Below are positions 9,326 to 18,262 of a stretch of 49,209 bases of DNA, piece by piece. The notes beneath the pieces are model-generated. The model made no database searches, was not told the origin of the DNA, and worked only from the letters and a program-made list of their open reading frames with translations. Each line of letters starts with the position of its first letter. Position 1 is the first letter of the stretch. The translations under genes were made by a program, and so were the position numbers. The stretch spans positions 1 to 49,209 of the forward strand of contig JARYLZ010000014.1 in assembly GCA_029907355.1 (NCBI GenBank), read 5' to 3'. This DNA is from Bacteroidota bacterium. Lineage in GTDB: Bacteria > Bacteroidota > Ignavibacteria > SZUA-365.

Positions 9326-11407
9326 TCATTTGAGCACGACGACTCTCATCGTCGCGGAAGATCCCTCTCCGTCGAGCCTGCATAGATATGCGCCAGCCGG
9401 CAGGTTATCGGCAGGCAAGGCCACCGTGTGCATCCCTTCGTCAAAGAGACCTTCGGCGATGAGGGTGATCACCTTGCCTTCTACCGTCGCCAGATCGATG
9501 CGTGCATGGGTCGTCCTCGGGATGAAAAACTCGATTCGAAGGATGTTACCCGAGGAAGCATCGACCGGGTTTGGAGATATCGATTCTATCCCCACCGCGT
9601 TCCGTCTCGCGAGAAGGGGTTCGCACCAACCGTCGAGGAAAACATGATCGCCGGAGAATTCGACAGTGGGGACGCAGGACTGTTCGATATGGATATTCCC
9701 CACGACGATGGGCACACGCATCGAACGCGCCCACTGGGTGGGTGAGTAGACCATCGTGATCAGAGTGCCGGAGGCACGAGCAGGTCTGCCCCAACCTGTG
9801 GAAACGGTGAGCCGGCCCGCGACCGGTTCATCGACGGTGACGGGAACAGCGGCCGATACGGTCCCTGCTGTGGAATACCCTTCGAAACGAACTGCACCGG
9901 TGTCGTAATCGCACGAAAAGGAAAAGCGGAAATCCTGGAGAAGATCCACGGGATCATGGAGGAGAATCGGTATCTCCAGGTGGTGCTTCGTGGAACAGAC
10001 GAGGGTGGTGTCGATCCCGAGCCGAAGATAGGCGGGACAACCTTTCACGATAAAGGCCGTTTCCGATCCTTCGGAGAGAACATCGCAGAATTGTCGCCAG
10101 GAAACGGGGGAAACCGTGAGTGCAGTGGCGGTATTGCCGGCATGGTAGGGAACGGCGTAGCGGAGGACGAGGATGGTATCGGGGTGGTGATACGTCACCC
10201 CTCGGTTCGGGACCGCCGAAACACAGGAAACGCGAACGAGACCGGGCGTTTCTTCCCGTGCATCGATCGTTGCGCCTTCGAACACCGTCCCCGACGCGAG
10301 GACATCGAGAAAGGAACAGTGCGACGGGTCGTGGCGAGCGAGGAGGTCGAAATTCGCCGCTTCGCCGGCTCGTATTTCCCCTTCTGCGATGATAGGGACG
10401 GATACCACTGTTTCGTCGACCACCGTGTCGGGGATTGCCGCGATGAGCCTGATACGGGACCGGAAATCCTCCACGGAGTAATCGACGGCCCCGGAATCCG
10501 ATAAGGTCCCCAAATCGACCCGGACTTCGACAAGGCGCGTCGTACCGCCCCGGCACGTGTCGGGGGTATGATAGCTCAAGATGCAGTCATTCTGCACGAT
10601 GCTGCGCATGATGCGTTCGAAGATTTCGGAAAGGACATCGGATGTCGGTGCCGGGACGTATTCCCCTCCCGTCCGTCGTGCCAGGAGTTCCATTTCGGTT
10701 ACTCGTTCATCACGGACATCGAGGCCGATGATGTAGACGGGTACCCCAAAAGCGCGGGCCGCCTGGATGGCATCGTCGAGGGACAAGATCGAGCTCTGAT
10801 CCGCCCCGTCGGTGAGAAGAATGATGACCGTCTTTCCGGTATCTATCTTGCAGAGGGAAAGCGCGTGTACGATGGCGTCGTATATGGCTGTCCCCGAACG
10901 AAGCCCCAGGCCCGCGATCGCGTCTTCGAGGAGTCTTATATCGCGGGTGAAACCTTGTCCGAGTTTCGAACCGGCGGCGAAAGAGATGAAAGCCCCGTAA
11001 TCCATCGGCCGGAGGCGGTGGAACGATTCGATGAACACTTCTCGGGCTCTCCGCCATTTCACGCTGTCTTCGTCGTACTCCGTCGTCCCTTCCACGTACC
11101 CCATGCTGAGGCTGACATCGAGGAGGAACATGAAGTGAACGGTCCGGACCATGGAATCCGCCGTGCAGGACACCGAGACCGGTGTCACGGCTACTGCATT
11201 TTCTCGGACGGTGAACATACCCGCGTCCAATTCCCGAACGGTGGAGGCATTATCCTCGACGCGAAGGGGGATGCGGATGCAGGGGAACGAATCGACGAGC
11301 GGCCGTTGGAGAAACAGGCGGACCTGCGCATGTATCCCTTCGATAGAGAGGGAAAGGAAAAAGAGAATGCAACCGCACCTGGCGGCTTTTCGGAAGGGAA
11401 CGCCCAT
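9326..11407 (-). CDS. secreted von Willebrand A-domain protein with T9SS-type C-terminal sorting domain
   Basis: A 693-residue secreted protein with a signal peptide of about 28 residues ending in IHAQ. The VWA domain (about 91-275) has a full MIDAS: DVSLS (97-101), Thr in SGTAIYD and Asp in LLTDGAD, so it should bind a metal ion and a protein ligand. The middle (about 280-600) is beta-rich and unrecognised. The last ~80 residues (ISPNPVD onward, ending MRVVVLK) look like a T9SS type-A domain, implying export across the outer membrane and cell-surface anchoring. Last gene of the minus-strand cluster CoA-transferase / barrel / PD40-OmpA / VWA, 41 bases after the OmpA gene. A paralogous module lies at 27.5-33.3 kb. 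Confidence 0.88.
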   Translation of the reverse strand: MGVPFRKAARCGCILFFLSLSIEGIHAQVRLFLQRPLVDSFPCIRIPLRVEDNASTVRELDAGMFTVRENAVAVTPVSVSCTADSMVRTVHFMFLLDVSLSMGYVEGTTEYDEDSVKWRRAREVFIESFHRLRPMDYGAFISFAAGSKLGQGFTRDIRLLEDAIAGLGLRSGTAIYDAIVHALSLCKIDTGKTVIILLTDGADQSSILSLDDAIQAARAFGVPVYIIGLDVRDERVTEMELLARRTGGEYVPAPTSDVLSEIFERIMRSIVQNDCILSYHTPDTCRGGTTRLVEVRVDLGTLSDSGAVDYSVEDFRSRIRLIAAIPDTVVDETVVSVPIIAEGEIRAGEAANFDLLARHDPSHCSFLDVLASGTVFEGATIDAREETPGLVRVSCVSAVPNRGVTYHHPDTILVLRYAVPYHAGNTATALTVSPVSWRQFCDVLSEGSETAFIVKGCPAYLRLGIDTTLVCSTKHHLEIPILLHDPVDLLQDFRFSFSCDYDTGAVRFEGYSTAGTVSAAVPVTVDEPVAGRLTVSTGWGRPARASGTLITMVYSPTQWARSMRVPIVVGNIHIEQSCVPTVEFSGDHVFLDGWCEPLLARRNAVGIESISPNPVDASSGNILRIEFFIPRTTHARIDLATVEGKVITLIAEGLFDEGMHTVALPADNLPAGAYLCRLDGEGSSATMRVVVLK

Positions 11408-11448
11408 GATCAGTTATTCCGCGTTCCCCGAGAGGGGATGTTTCCCGA

Positions 11449-13041
11449 TCACTTCACCGGTTCCGAGCGGACGAACACCTCGACGCGCCTGTTGAGCTGT
11501 CGCCCTTCTTCGGTATCGTTCGGGGCGACCGGCCGTGTCTCGCCATATGCATTCATGACGATGACGGACCTGGGAACGCCCTTGGAGGAAAGATACTTGC
11601 TGACCGCTTCCCCGCGCCTGCGGGAGAGAGCGATGTTATACTCTTCCGTGCCGTAATCGTCGGTATGCGCATCGAGCTGCACCTCGAAGTCCACATTGCC
11701 GGCGATAAGTTTCTTCAGGACATCTTCGAAAAGGCGATCGAGTTGCCGTGCATATTCCGGTCGCACATCCGCCTTGTCGAACTCGAAGTAGACCGTCGGC
11801 ACTTCGGCAGGCTTTTTCCCCTCGACGCGGGGTGTATCCGTTTTCACCGGTTGAAGGACAACGGATACCCGGTATTCTCCAGGATCCATCTGGGGTACTT
11901 TCACCGCTTGAGCGGTTTCCAGATAATTCGGGGCCGAGACCGATACCCGATATCGCCGGTTCGGGTTCGTCGCGATGCGTACCCTGCCGTCACCGCCGCT
12001 TCGGAGTGTGTCCGGTACTTCGCCCTCCGGCGCGATGACGAGGCGCGCGCTCGAAACCGTGCGTTTGTTCACCGTGTCCCTCACCGTAATGAGGAGATAC
12101 CACGTGTGCCTCGCCGGATTTTTGAACATGTGCTTGGTGACGGCGTACAAATCGAGCCCCCCGTAACCGCCGTTGCGATTGGATGCGAGGAGAACTGTAT
12201 CCTCCGAACCCGTCACCCGGAAAAAGAGATCGTCACCTGCGGAATTGAACGGGCGCCCGATATTGACGGGCGGTTTCCACCCTCTTTTCGCGTCCCGTAC
12301 GCTGACGAAAATGTCGAAACCGCCGAGACCCGAATGCCCATTGCTCGCGAAGAACAACGAATCGCCGCTGATGTGCATGAAGGGGGATTTTTCGTCCCCC
12401 GATGTGTTGATGGTCGGACCGAGATTTTTCGCGGGACCCCACGCCCCGCTCCGCAATCGGCGGGACACCCAAATATCCGTACCGCCGTGTCCCCCCGGTC
12501 GGTCACTCGCGAAATAGAGTTCGTTCCCGTCCGGCGAGAGGGACACATGAGAGTCCCAGTACTTCGTGTTGACCCCATCGCCGAGATTCTTCAGTTTTTG
12601 CCAATCAGCGGGCGCCTCGACCGCCGCGGTATAGATATCGGCGTCCCCCTTCCCGTCTTCCCTCCAGCATCGCGTGAAGAAAACCGTTCCACCATCCGGC
12701 GTAAAATGAACGGCGCCTTCATCGTTCGTGGAGTTGATCGTCCCGCCGAAGTTAAGCGCGGGAGTATAGGCTCCCGCTTCGATGTCGCTGAACCAGATAT
12801 CGTCTCCCTGGATGTACCCTTCGACGGTCGGGCGGTTCGACGTGAAATACAACCGATTCCCGATCGGAGCGGGCGCATAATCGTCGTATGGGGAGTTGAC
12901 TTGGGGACCGAGATTGTTCACAGCGCATTCCTCGCACGACAACATCTCCCGCTTGAGCGAAGAAGCGCAACCCGAAACGATCCCTGCCGCGAGAATGGCG
13001 AAAAAGAGAACTGCGCCGAGGGTTACTCTGTTGCTGTTCAT
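11449..13041 (-). CDS. PD40 propeller / regulatory-like domain / OmpA lipoprotein (PorE-like architecture)
   Basis: A 530-residue lipoprotein (IVSGC, lipid Cys25). About residues 45-310 hold PD40/WD40-like propeller blades, with repeated LYFTSNRP, ELYFASDRPGG, SLFFASNG-GLGGFDIFVS and LLASNRNGGYGG units. About 318-405 is a carboxypeptidase-regulatory-like beta fold. About 415-527 is an OmpA-like peptidoglycan-binding domain (VYFEFDKADVRPE, DAHTD, ALSRRRGEAV, RRVEVFV). This is the domain order of PorE, a T9SS-associated lipoprotein, minus its TPR part, so tethering an outer-membrane machine to the cell wall is plausible. A CEEC motif sits at residues 36-39, and its neighbour barrel also has CEEC. 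Seven bases separate it from that barrel. Confidence 0.92.
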   Translation of the reverse strand: MNSNRVTLGAVLFFAILAAGIVSGCASSLKREMLSCEECAVNNLGPQVNSPYDDYAPAPIGNRLYFTSNRPTVEGYIQGDDIWFSDIEAGAYTPALNFGGTINSTNDEGAVHFTPDGGTVFFTRCWREDGKGDADIYTAAVEAPADWQKLKNLGDGVNTKYWDSHVSLSPDGNELYFASDRPGGHGGTDIWVSRRLRSGAWGPAKNLGPTINTSGDEKSPFMHISGDSLFFASNGHSGLGGFDIFVSVRDAKRGWKPPVNIGRPFNSAGDDLFFRVTGSEDTVLLASNRNGGYGGLDLYAVTKHMFKNPARHTWYLLITVRDTVNKRTVSSARLVIAPEGEVPDTLRSGGDGRVRIATNPNRRYRVSVSAPNYLETAQAVKVPQMDPGEYRVSVVLQPVKTDTPRVEGKKPAEVPTVYFEFDKADVRPEYARQLDRLFEDVLKKLIAGNVDFEVQLDAHTDDYGTEEYNIALSRRRGEAVSKYLSSKGVPRSVIVMNAYGETRPVAPNDTEEGRQLNRRVEVFVRSEPVK

Positions 13042-13048
13042 GGCAGAC

Positions 13049-13846
13049 TCACAGGATCCATTTCAAAACGAGTGCTGCGGAAAAGGATTCCGATTTCCAA
13101 TCCTTGTCGGAGGAAGAGATCGTGGTCAACGGGTACGCGTACATCGCCTGAGGTGCGAGAATGACGGAACGCCCCACTTTCACGTTGAAACCGATCCCCG
13201 CTCGAATGTCGAATCGCAGAGCGGTCTCATCCGGGACGGCGGTCCAGACTTCGCGCCCAATCACCTTCTCGTTCGTGTTCGTTTCGTAGTACACGAACGA
13301 TTCGTCGAGCAGCCGCTCGACCACCCGGTACCGAGAACGGAGAGGGAAGCCGACGGCCGGCCCGGCGAAAAGGTACAGGTTTCGGAACATGAAGAGTTCA
13401 ACCGATGGATTCACGGTGAGGTACGGAAGCTCGACATCCATGGTCCGCTCGACATCGATCGTCGCAAAGGTACCGTCGGATACCTGCCTCCTCTGACCGG
13501 TCAGCGTCTCCGTGTAGCTTGCGCGATAGTCGTCATAAAGCACTCTGAGAGCGACGCCGAGGGAAGGTGGAAGAATCCGCTCCACCTGCAATCCGGCGAG
13601 GATTCCGGTACCGGAACCGTCATGGAAGGAACATTCTTCGCACTCCGGCAAGAAATCCCCCCTGTGGCGGTTCATGTCCGCCCCGACGATGACGCCGAGC
13701 ATCCACGGCCTCGGTTCCGGTGACAAGACATCGGGGGGCGGTGCGAGGGAAAAGGCGTATTGGGCGCGGAGCGTCAGGGAGAACGCAAAGATACCGAACA
13801 GAACGAGAGAAGCGCGGCGCCCCAAAGGAATGGCGGGCTTGTGCAT
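13049..13846 (-). CDS. small outer-membrane beta-barrel protein
   Basis: 265 residues with a signal peptide ending near LTLRAQ (residue 29), followed by alternating hydrophobic strands typical of an 8-10-stranded barrel, ending in ALVLKWIL. A CEEC pair (Cys69/Cys72) is followed by a SFHDGSGTG turn. The gene at 29327-30094 has the same layout: paired Cys then F-D/H-x-G, and near the C terminus P-x-x-x-Y-x-x-P-L-T followed by D/E-W-K. The two are clear paralogues. It sits 14 bases after the CoA-transferase and 7 before the PD40/OmpA lipoprotein, so a barrel-lipoprotein partnership is likely (compare PorP/PorE gene pairs), but it is not an obvious PorP. Confidence 0.85.
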   Translation of the reverse strand: MHKPAIPLGRRASLVLFGIFAFSLTLRAQYAFSLAPPPDVLSPEPRPWMLGVIVGADMNRHRGDFLPECEECSFHDGSGTGILAGLQVERILPPSLGVALRVLYDDYRASYTETLTGQRRQVSDGTFATIDVERTMDVELPYLTVNPSVELFMFRNLYLFAGPAVGFPLRSRYRVVERLLDESFVYYETNTNEKVIGREVWTAVPDETALRFDIRAGIGFNVKVGRSVILAPQAMYAYPLTTISSSDKDWKSESFSAALVLKWIL

Positions 13847-13860
13847 AGTCTGGGATGGAA

Positions 13861-15174
13861 TTAGATGTAATGGTTTTTCTTCGCGTACGAACGGAGCTCA
13901 TCCCGAAAATCCGGGTGCGCGATGTTGATCAGTTCCTGGACACGCTGGCGGATCGTTTTCCCGAAGAGGGATGCGACACCATACTCGGTGACGACATAGT
14001 GGACATCGGCTCGGTTCGTCGTCACCCCTGCCCCGGGGAGGAGGTGCGGCACGATTCTGCTGACGGTCCAGTTCTTCGCGGTAGCCGGCAACGCGATGAT
14101 GGGCTTGCCTCCCTCCGAGTGAGACGCGCCGCGGATGAAATCCACCTGTCCCCCGAAACCGGAGTAGAACTTCGGGCCGATGGAATCGGCGCAAACCTGC
14201 CCGGTGATGTCGACCATCAGGGCGGAGTTGATCGCGACCATCTTCCTGTTCTTCGCGATGGTGCAGGGGTCGTTGACGTAATGGCTGGGGTGAAACTCGA
14301 CGAGCGGATTGTCGTCGATGAAGTCGAAAATCTGTTTCCCGCCGAGGACGAACGAGGCGACCATTTTCCCGCGGTGCAAGGTCTTCTTCATGTTCGTGAT
14401 GACGCCGTTCTCGACGAGGGGAATGACGCCGTCGGAGAACATCTCCGTGTGGATGCCCAGGTCGCGCTTGTTCCCGATGAAGGAGAGGACGGCGTCGGGG
14501 ATGCTCCCGATCCCCATCTGGAGCGTCGACTCGTCCTCGATCAGATCCGCGATGTATGCACCGATGTTTCGGTACATTTCCGCTTCGCGCGGATCCGTTA
14601 TCGGATCGACCTGCGGGAACTCGCGGATCGGTTCGTCGATCTCGACGATGTGGTGGATCTTGTCGACATGGATAAACGAGTAGCCGTGGACACGCGGCAT
14701 GCGGGGGTTGACCTGTGCAATGATGGTCTTCGCTTTTTCGCATGCGGCTGTCGTCATCTCGACGCCTACTCCGAAACTGCAGTACCCGTGCTTGTCCGGG
14801 GGCGAGACGTGGATGAGGGCCACGTCGATGGGGATGATGCCCAGTTCGAACAGCGATGCCACTTCATGCAGGTAGATGAGTGTCGTGTCCGCGAGCCCAT
14901 CGTTGACTGCTTTGCGGACATTGGAACCGATGAAGAGGGCATTGTGGCGGAAATGACCCTGCATCTCCTCGGAAACATACCCCGCTTCACCGATCGTCAA
15001 GATATGATGGACCGTGACGTCCCGCAGTTCGGGTCCTCGTGCGATCATGGCGCGGAGGAGGACTTCCGGTATCGCACATCCGGGATGCACGTAAACGTTG
15101 TCGCCCGATTTGATGACCTTTACCGCTTCCTCCGCGGAGGTGCATTTGTTCTTGTACCGGGAATGCCACTGCAT
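13861..15174 (-). CDS. acetyl-CoA hydrolase/transferase family protein (4-hydroxybutyrate/butyrate CoA-transferase-like)
   Basis: Cytoplasmic family I CoA-transferase of 437 residues that moves CoA between acetyl-CoA and short carboxylic acids (family knowledge; the exact acceptor cannot be read from sequence). Seen: the N-terminal domain with IKSGDNVYVHPG, the C-terminal acetyl-CoA hydrolase domain, the catalytic-Glu segment IHTEMFSDG (Glu244), the oxyanion-loop region GIGSIP, and GGQVDFIRGA-S-SEGGKP. The start is supported by GAGG seven bases upstream. It sits first in the same direction as the envelope genes that follow by 14 bases; co-transcription looks likely but a functional link is unexplained. 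Confidence 0.93.
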   Translation of the reverse strand: MQWHSRYKNKCTSAEEAVKVIKSGDNVYVHPGCAIPEVLLRAMIARGPELRDVTVHHILTIGEAGYVSEEMQGHFRHNALFIGSNVRKAVNDGLADTTLIYLHEVASLFELGIIPIDVALIHVSPPDKHGYCSFGVGVEMTTAACEKAKTIIAQVNPRMPRVHGYSFIHVDKIHHIVEIDEPIREFPQVDPITDPREAEMYRNIGAYIADLIEDESTLQMGIGSIPDAVLSFIGNKRDLGIHTEMFSDGVIPLVENGVITNMKKTLHRGKMVASFVLGGKQIFDFIDDNPLVEFHPSHYVNDPCTIAKNRKMVAINSALMVDITGQVCADSIGPKFYSGFGGQVDFIRGASHSEGGKPIIALPATAKNWTVSRIVPHLLPGAGVTTNRADVHYVVTEYGVASLFGKTIRQRVQELINIAHPDFRDELRSYAKKNHYI

Positions 15175-15197
15175 AATCTACCTCTTTTTCGTGAAGA

Positions 15198-15227
15198 GTG
15201 ATATGACGGGTATCCTATCGGATGCAA
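15198..15227 (-). promoter_or_regulatory. candidate sigma70-type promoter for the CoA-transferase cluster
   Basis: On the minus strand, TTGCAT (15222-15227) is followed after 18 bases by TATCAC (15198-15203), about 24 bases ahead of the start codon. The same TTGCAT box is used before tRNA-Pro. Spacing is good and the -10 match is moderate. Confidence 0.35.
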
Positions 15228-15648
15228 AAAACATGTGGACTCATTTTCATGCGGTGTCTCGTCTCAGCCGATTCCCACCGCCTGTTCGAGGGGATACATC
15301 GGCATAAGACCGTTTCCATTTCTCCTTTGTCGACACACGTTTCGGTACCCATCCTTCCCGGATAAGATCTTCTTGTTCCCGGTTTCATTCGTTATCGTCA
15401 ACCTCCCGGAGGTCGTCGGAAACGCCTCGCCGATACACTCCCGGCAATGTTCATCACCTGTGGTTCCTACCGGGAATATACGATATCACACCTTGCATGG
15501 TGAAATTCCCCTTTCCGGAGATCTACCATACCACCCACGACCGTGACGAGATGCTTCCCCATCATCGTTACGGATGGATTATGGAACACTTTCTCGCGTC
15601 ACAATGTTCGAAGCCCTTCTTTCGCGGTAGCGCGTCACGGGAATATGC
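15228..15648. other. gap upstream of the CoA-transferase cluster
   Basis: Together with the promoter segment this makes about 470 bases without a gene. I see no frame with coding bias, no repeat and no T-run terminator for folD, although folD ends here. Confidence 0.45.
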
Positions 15649-16563
15649 CTACCCTTTCCTGCTCGCAGGGCTATCGTTTGAGCCCGTCGCGCGGTATGCG
15701 GCCTGAAGGGTATTCCTCATGAGCATGACGATGGTCATCGGGCCCACACCGCCTGGAACGGGGGTCATGGCGGATGCTTTGAGCCGCACAGGTTCGAAAT
15801 CCACGTCACCCTGGATACGGTATCCTTTCGGTGCGTCCGGGTCCGGCACGCGGTTGATCCCGACATCGATCACGACGGCCCCCTCGCGGACCATGTCCGC
15901 GGTGATGGCTGCCGGTTTCCCGATCGCGACGATCAGGATATCCGCAAGGCGTGTCACGGAACCGAGATCCTGTGCCGCCGTATGGGCGACGGTTACGACG
16001 GCGTTCGCGCCCGCGGCTTTCTGCATGAGCATGATCGCCATCGGTTTTCCCACAATATTGCTCCTCCCCACGACGACGACATGCCTGCCGGAGATTTCCA
16101 CGCCCGAGCGGATGAGCAGTTCCTGAATACCTGCCGGTGTACACGGGCGGAAACACTCCTGGCCGAGGACGAGCTTTCCGAGATTGACGGGATGGAAACC
16201 ATCCACATCCTTTCGCGGCGTGATGGCATTGATGACCCTTTCCTCCGAGATGTGTGCGGGGAGAGGGAGCTGGACGAGAATGCCGTGCACATCCGGGTCG
16301 ATGTTCCACGCGTCCAGGTATTCGAGAACGTCACTGAGCGATGACGTCGCCGGGAGGCGAACGGTCCGGGAAGAAAAGCCGCAATGTGCGCATGCGCGCT
16401 CTTTCGAGGCGACATATGAGAGAGCGGCGGGGTTGTCGCCGACGAGGAGGAATGCAAGACCCGGCCGGATGCCGGTTCGTGCAGTAAATGCCGCCGTCTC
16501 ACGGCGGATTTCCTCCTTCATGACTGATGCGATGGCAGATCCGTCAAGAATGGTTGCCGACAT
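15649..16563 (-). CDS. folD: bifunctional methylenetetrahydrofolate dehydrogenase/cyclohydrolase
   Basis: Interconverts 5,10-methylene-, methenyl- and 10-formyl-THF in one-carbon metabolism using NADP (family knowledge). The ATG at 16563 gives 304 residues; in-frame upstream codons would run into the ymdB-like gene and carry no family sequence. Seen: Y50-VASK54 (catalytic Tyr/Lys), VQLPLP, KDVDGFHPVN, the nucleotide-binding GRSNIVGKP and the signature PGGVGPMT. The C-terminal tail after TLQAAYRA is slightly long. Its start overlaps the end of the phosphodiesterase gene by 20 bases, so the two are one transcription unit. Confidence 0.96.
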   Translation of the reverse strand: MSATILDGSAIASVMKEEIRRETAAFTARTGIRPGLAFLLVGDNPAALSYVASKERACAHCGFSSRTVRLPATSSLSDVLEYLDAWNIDPDVHGILVQLPLPAHISEERVINAITPRKDVDGFHPVNLGKLVLGQECFRPCTPAGIQELLIRSGVEISGRHVVVVGRSNIVGKPMAIMLMQKAAGANAVVTVAHTAAQDLGSVTRLADILIVAIGKPAAITADMVREGAVVIDVGINRVPDPDAPKGYRIQGDVDFEPVRLKASAMTPVPGGVGPMTIVMLMRNTLQAAYRATGSNDSPASRKG

Positions 16564-17362
16564 GGCGGGAAAATTCCGGATATATGATCGGTTCGATAGA
16601 GAGCGCCTTTCCGCTGACCGCGTCGACTGTGACAACGACGGCAGCCAAGTGGACATCGTCGGTAGCCGGTTCGAACTTGCTCGGTGTCTGTCGCATGAAA
16701 CGCCGCAGGGCGACCTCTTTCCGCATCCCGACAACGGAGTCGTACGGGCCCGTCATCCCGACGTCGGTGATGTAAGCCGTCCCCCCCGGGAAGATGCGCG
16801 CATCCGCCGTTTGGACGTGCGTGTGCGTCCCGATGACTGCCGAGACTTTCCCATCGAGGAAAACGCCGAGGGCGATTTTCTCCGCCGTCGCTTCCGCGTG
16901 GAAGTCGACGAGAATGACCCGGCATTCTTCGTTCAACTTTTGCAGGGCCGTTTCGGCCGCGTGGAACGGACAGTCGATGGGACTCATGAAGACGCGGCCT
17001 TGGAGGTTGATCACGCCGACTTTTCCGAGCGCTCCGAGGTTCACCGTGCAGAATCCACGCCCGGGATTCTCGCGCGGGTAGTTGAACGGACGGAGAAGGA
17101 ACGGTTCGTCGGCGAGCAGTTTCTGGATGTGCCAATTTTCCCAGATATGGTTGCCCGAAGTGATCACGTGAACGCCGAGATCCTTGAGGCGGGCGACTTG
17201 CGTTTCGGTGATGCTCTTCCCGTCCATCGCGTTTTCGCCGTTCAGAATGACGCAGGCGGCGCCGTAGCGTTTGATGAGCGAGGGGAGGAACGCTGCCACC
17301 GCCTCCATGCCGGGTGTCCCGACGACATCACCGACGAAGAGGACAGGAAATGAGGAAGGCAT
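16544..17362 (-). CDS. YmdB-family metallophosphoesterase (2',3'-cyclic-nucleotide phosphodiesterase)
   Basis: A 272-residue member of the TIGR00282/YmdB family, dinuclear metal enzymes acting on cyclic nucleotides (family knowledge; the physiological role varies between bacteria). Seen: GDVVGTPG, LNGENA, SGNHIWE, VDFHAEAT, IGTHTHVQTADARI and YITDVGMTGP, which supply the metal ligands. I chose the ATG at 17362 because family members begin a few residues before the first strand (here PVLFVGDVVG). A TTG at 17386 with GGAG just ahead of it is the alternative and adds 8 residues. It overlaps folD downstream and is divergent from the sigma-factor gene. Confidence 0.92.
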   Translation of the reverse strand: MPSSFPVLFVGDVVGTPGMEAVAAFLPSLIKRYGAACVILNGENAMDGKSITETQVARLKDLGVHVITSGNHIWENWHIQKLLADEPFLLRPFNYPRENPGRGFCTVNLGALGKVGVINLQGRVFMSPIDCPFHAAETALQKLNEECRVILVDFHAEATAEKIALGVFLDGKVSAVIGTHTHVQTADARIFPGGTAYITDVGMTGPYDSVVGMRKEVALRRFMRQTPSKFEPATDDVHLAAVVVTVDAVSGKALSIEPIIYPEFSRHVGNHS

Positions 17363-17433
17363 GCAGGGATTCTCGATGGAATGCAACGCTCCGCGAAGTT
17401 AAGACAAGAGGCCGGGAAGTCCAATCCGCCTCT

Positions 17434-17464
17434 TTTGTTCGAGCGTGGCGGAATCGTACTTTTG
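17434..17464 (+). promoter_or_regulatory. Bacteroidota-type -33/-7 promoter of the ECF sigma gene
   Basis: TTTG at 17434-17437, a 19-base spacer, then TACTTTTG at 17457-17464, an exact match to the TTTG / TAnnTTTG pattern known for Bacteroidota. It would start transcription about 20 bases before the ATG at 17492. Confidence 0.55.
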
Positions 17465-17491
17465 GGTATCCTCTGCACGATCCTTCGACCG

Positions 17492-18097
17492 ATGTCCCGG
17501 ACGCTTGAAGAACGACGCGAACAATCCCGCGCGGAGGACAGGGAGTTGATTCGTCGCGCCGTAGCCGGTGAACAGGATGCGTATGCTCGCCTCATGGAAA
17601 AGTACGAAGCCATGATCCGACGCCTCGTTTCCCGGATGACGGGAACATCGGCCGAAACGGAGGACATCGTCCAAGAAGCCTTCATCAAGGCTTTTCAGGC
17701 TCTGTCGTCCTTCAACGACGAATTCTCCTTCTCGACATGGCTCTGCAAGATCGCGACGAACAACTGCATCGACCACCTGAGGAAGAGGAAACTTCATACC
17801 GTTTCTCTCGAAGGCAGATGGGATGAACCGGACCACGAGCGTCTCGAGATCCCCGACTCGAGTGCGCTCCCGGATGTGCGTATCGTCGAGCGACAGCGCG
17901 CCCAGGCCATCCAACGGGCTATCGATGCTCTCCCGGAGAAGTATCGCATCGTTATCGTACTCCGCCACCAGCAGGAGATGCGCTACGAAGAAATCGCCGA
18001 GGAACTCAAGATCCCCCTGGGCACGGTCAAAGCGCACATCTTCCGAGCTCGGGAGCTCCTCAATAAATACCTGCGAGGCAGGGTCGACCCCGAATGA
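17492..18097 (+). CDS. ECF-type RNA polymerase sigma factor
   Basis: 201 residues from the ATG at 17492. The longer open frame begins inside the opposite gene's leader and includes the promoter, so it is not used. Seen: the sigma2 region with YARLMEKYE, EDIVQEAFIKAF and FSTWLCKIATN-IDHLRKRK; a short variable linker; and sigma4 with LPEKYR, RYEEIAEELKIPLGTVKAHIFRARELL (helix-turn-helix for the -35 element). No anti-sigma factor gene follows: tRNA-Pro comes 55 bases downstream. In Porphyromonas an ECF factor (SigP) drives T9SS genes, so a link to the envelope clusters here is an attractive but unproven idea. Confidence 0.94.
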   Translation: MSRTLEERREQSRAEDRELIRRAVAGEQDAYARLMEKYEAMIRRLVSRMTGTSAETEDIVQEAFIKAFQALSSFNDEFSFSTWLCKIATNNCIDHLRKRKLHTVSLEGRWDEPDHERLEIPDSSALPDVRIVERQRAQAIQRAIDALPEKYRIVIVLRHQQEMRYEEIAEELKIPLGTVKAHIFRARELLNKYLRGRVDPE

Positions 18098-18110
18098 CGA
18101 CTTCGACGGA

Positions 18111-18139
18111 TTGCATTTCTCCTCTCATTCTCTTATACT
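18111..18139 (+). promoter_or_regulatory. sigma70 promoter of tRNA-Pro
   Basis: TTGCAT (18111-18116), 17-base spacer, TATACT (18134-18139), about 13 bases before the tRNA 5' end. Near-consensus and well placed. Confidence 0.7.
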
Positions 18140-18152
18140 TCAACAGTGTCAT

Positions 18153-18226
<74 letters not shown>

Positions 18227-18232
18227 CACAGT

Positions 18233-18262
18233 CGAGGAGTCGGCACGACTCCTCGTTTTTTC
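18233..18262 (+). terminator. intrinsic terminator of tRNA-Pro
   Basis: Perfect 10-bp stem CGAGGAGTCG / CGACTCCTCG with a GCA loop (18233-18255), followed by TTTTTTC. Confidence 0.92.

Noticed and set aside
13855-15201. 448-codon plus-strand frame opposite the CoA-transferase
   Set aside because: Mirror of a strongly conserved gene; Asp/Arg/Val-rich shadow of GC-rich codons.
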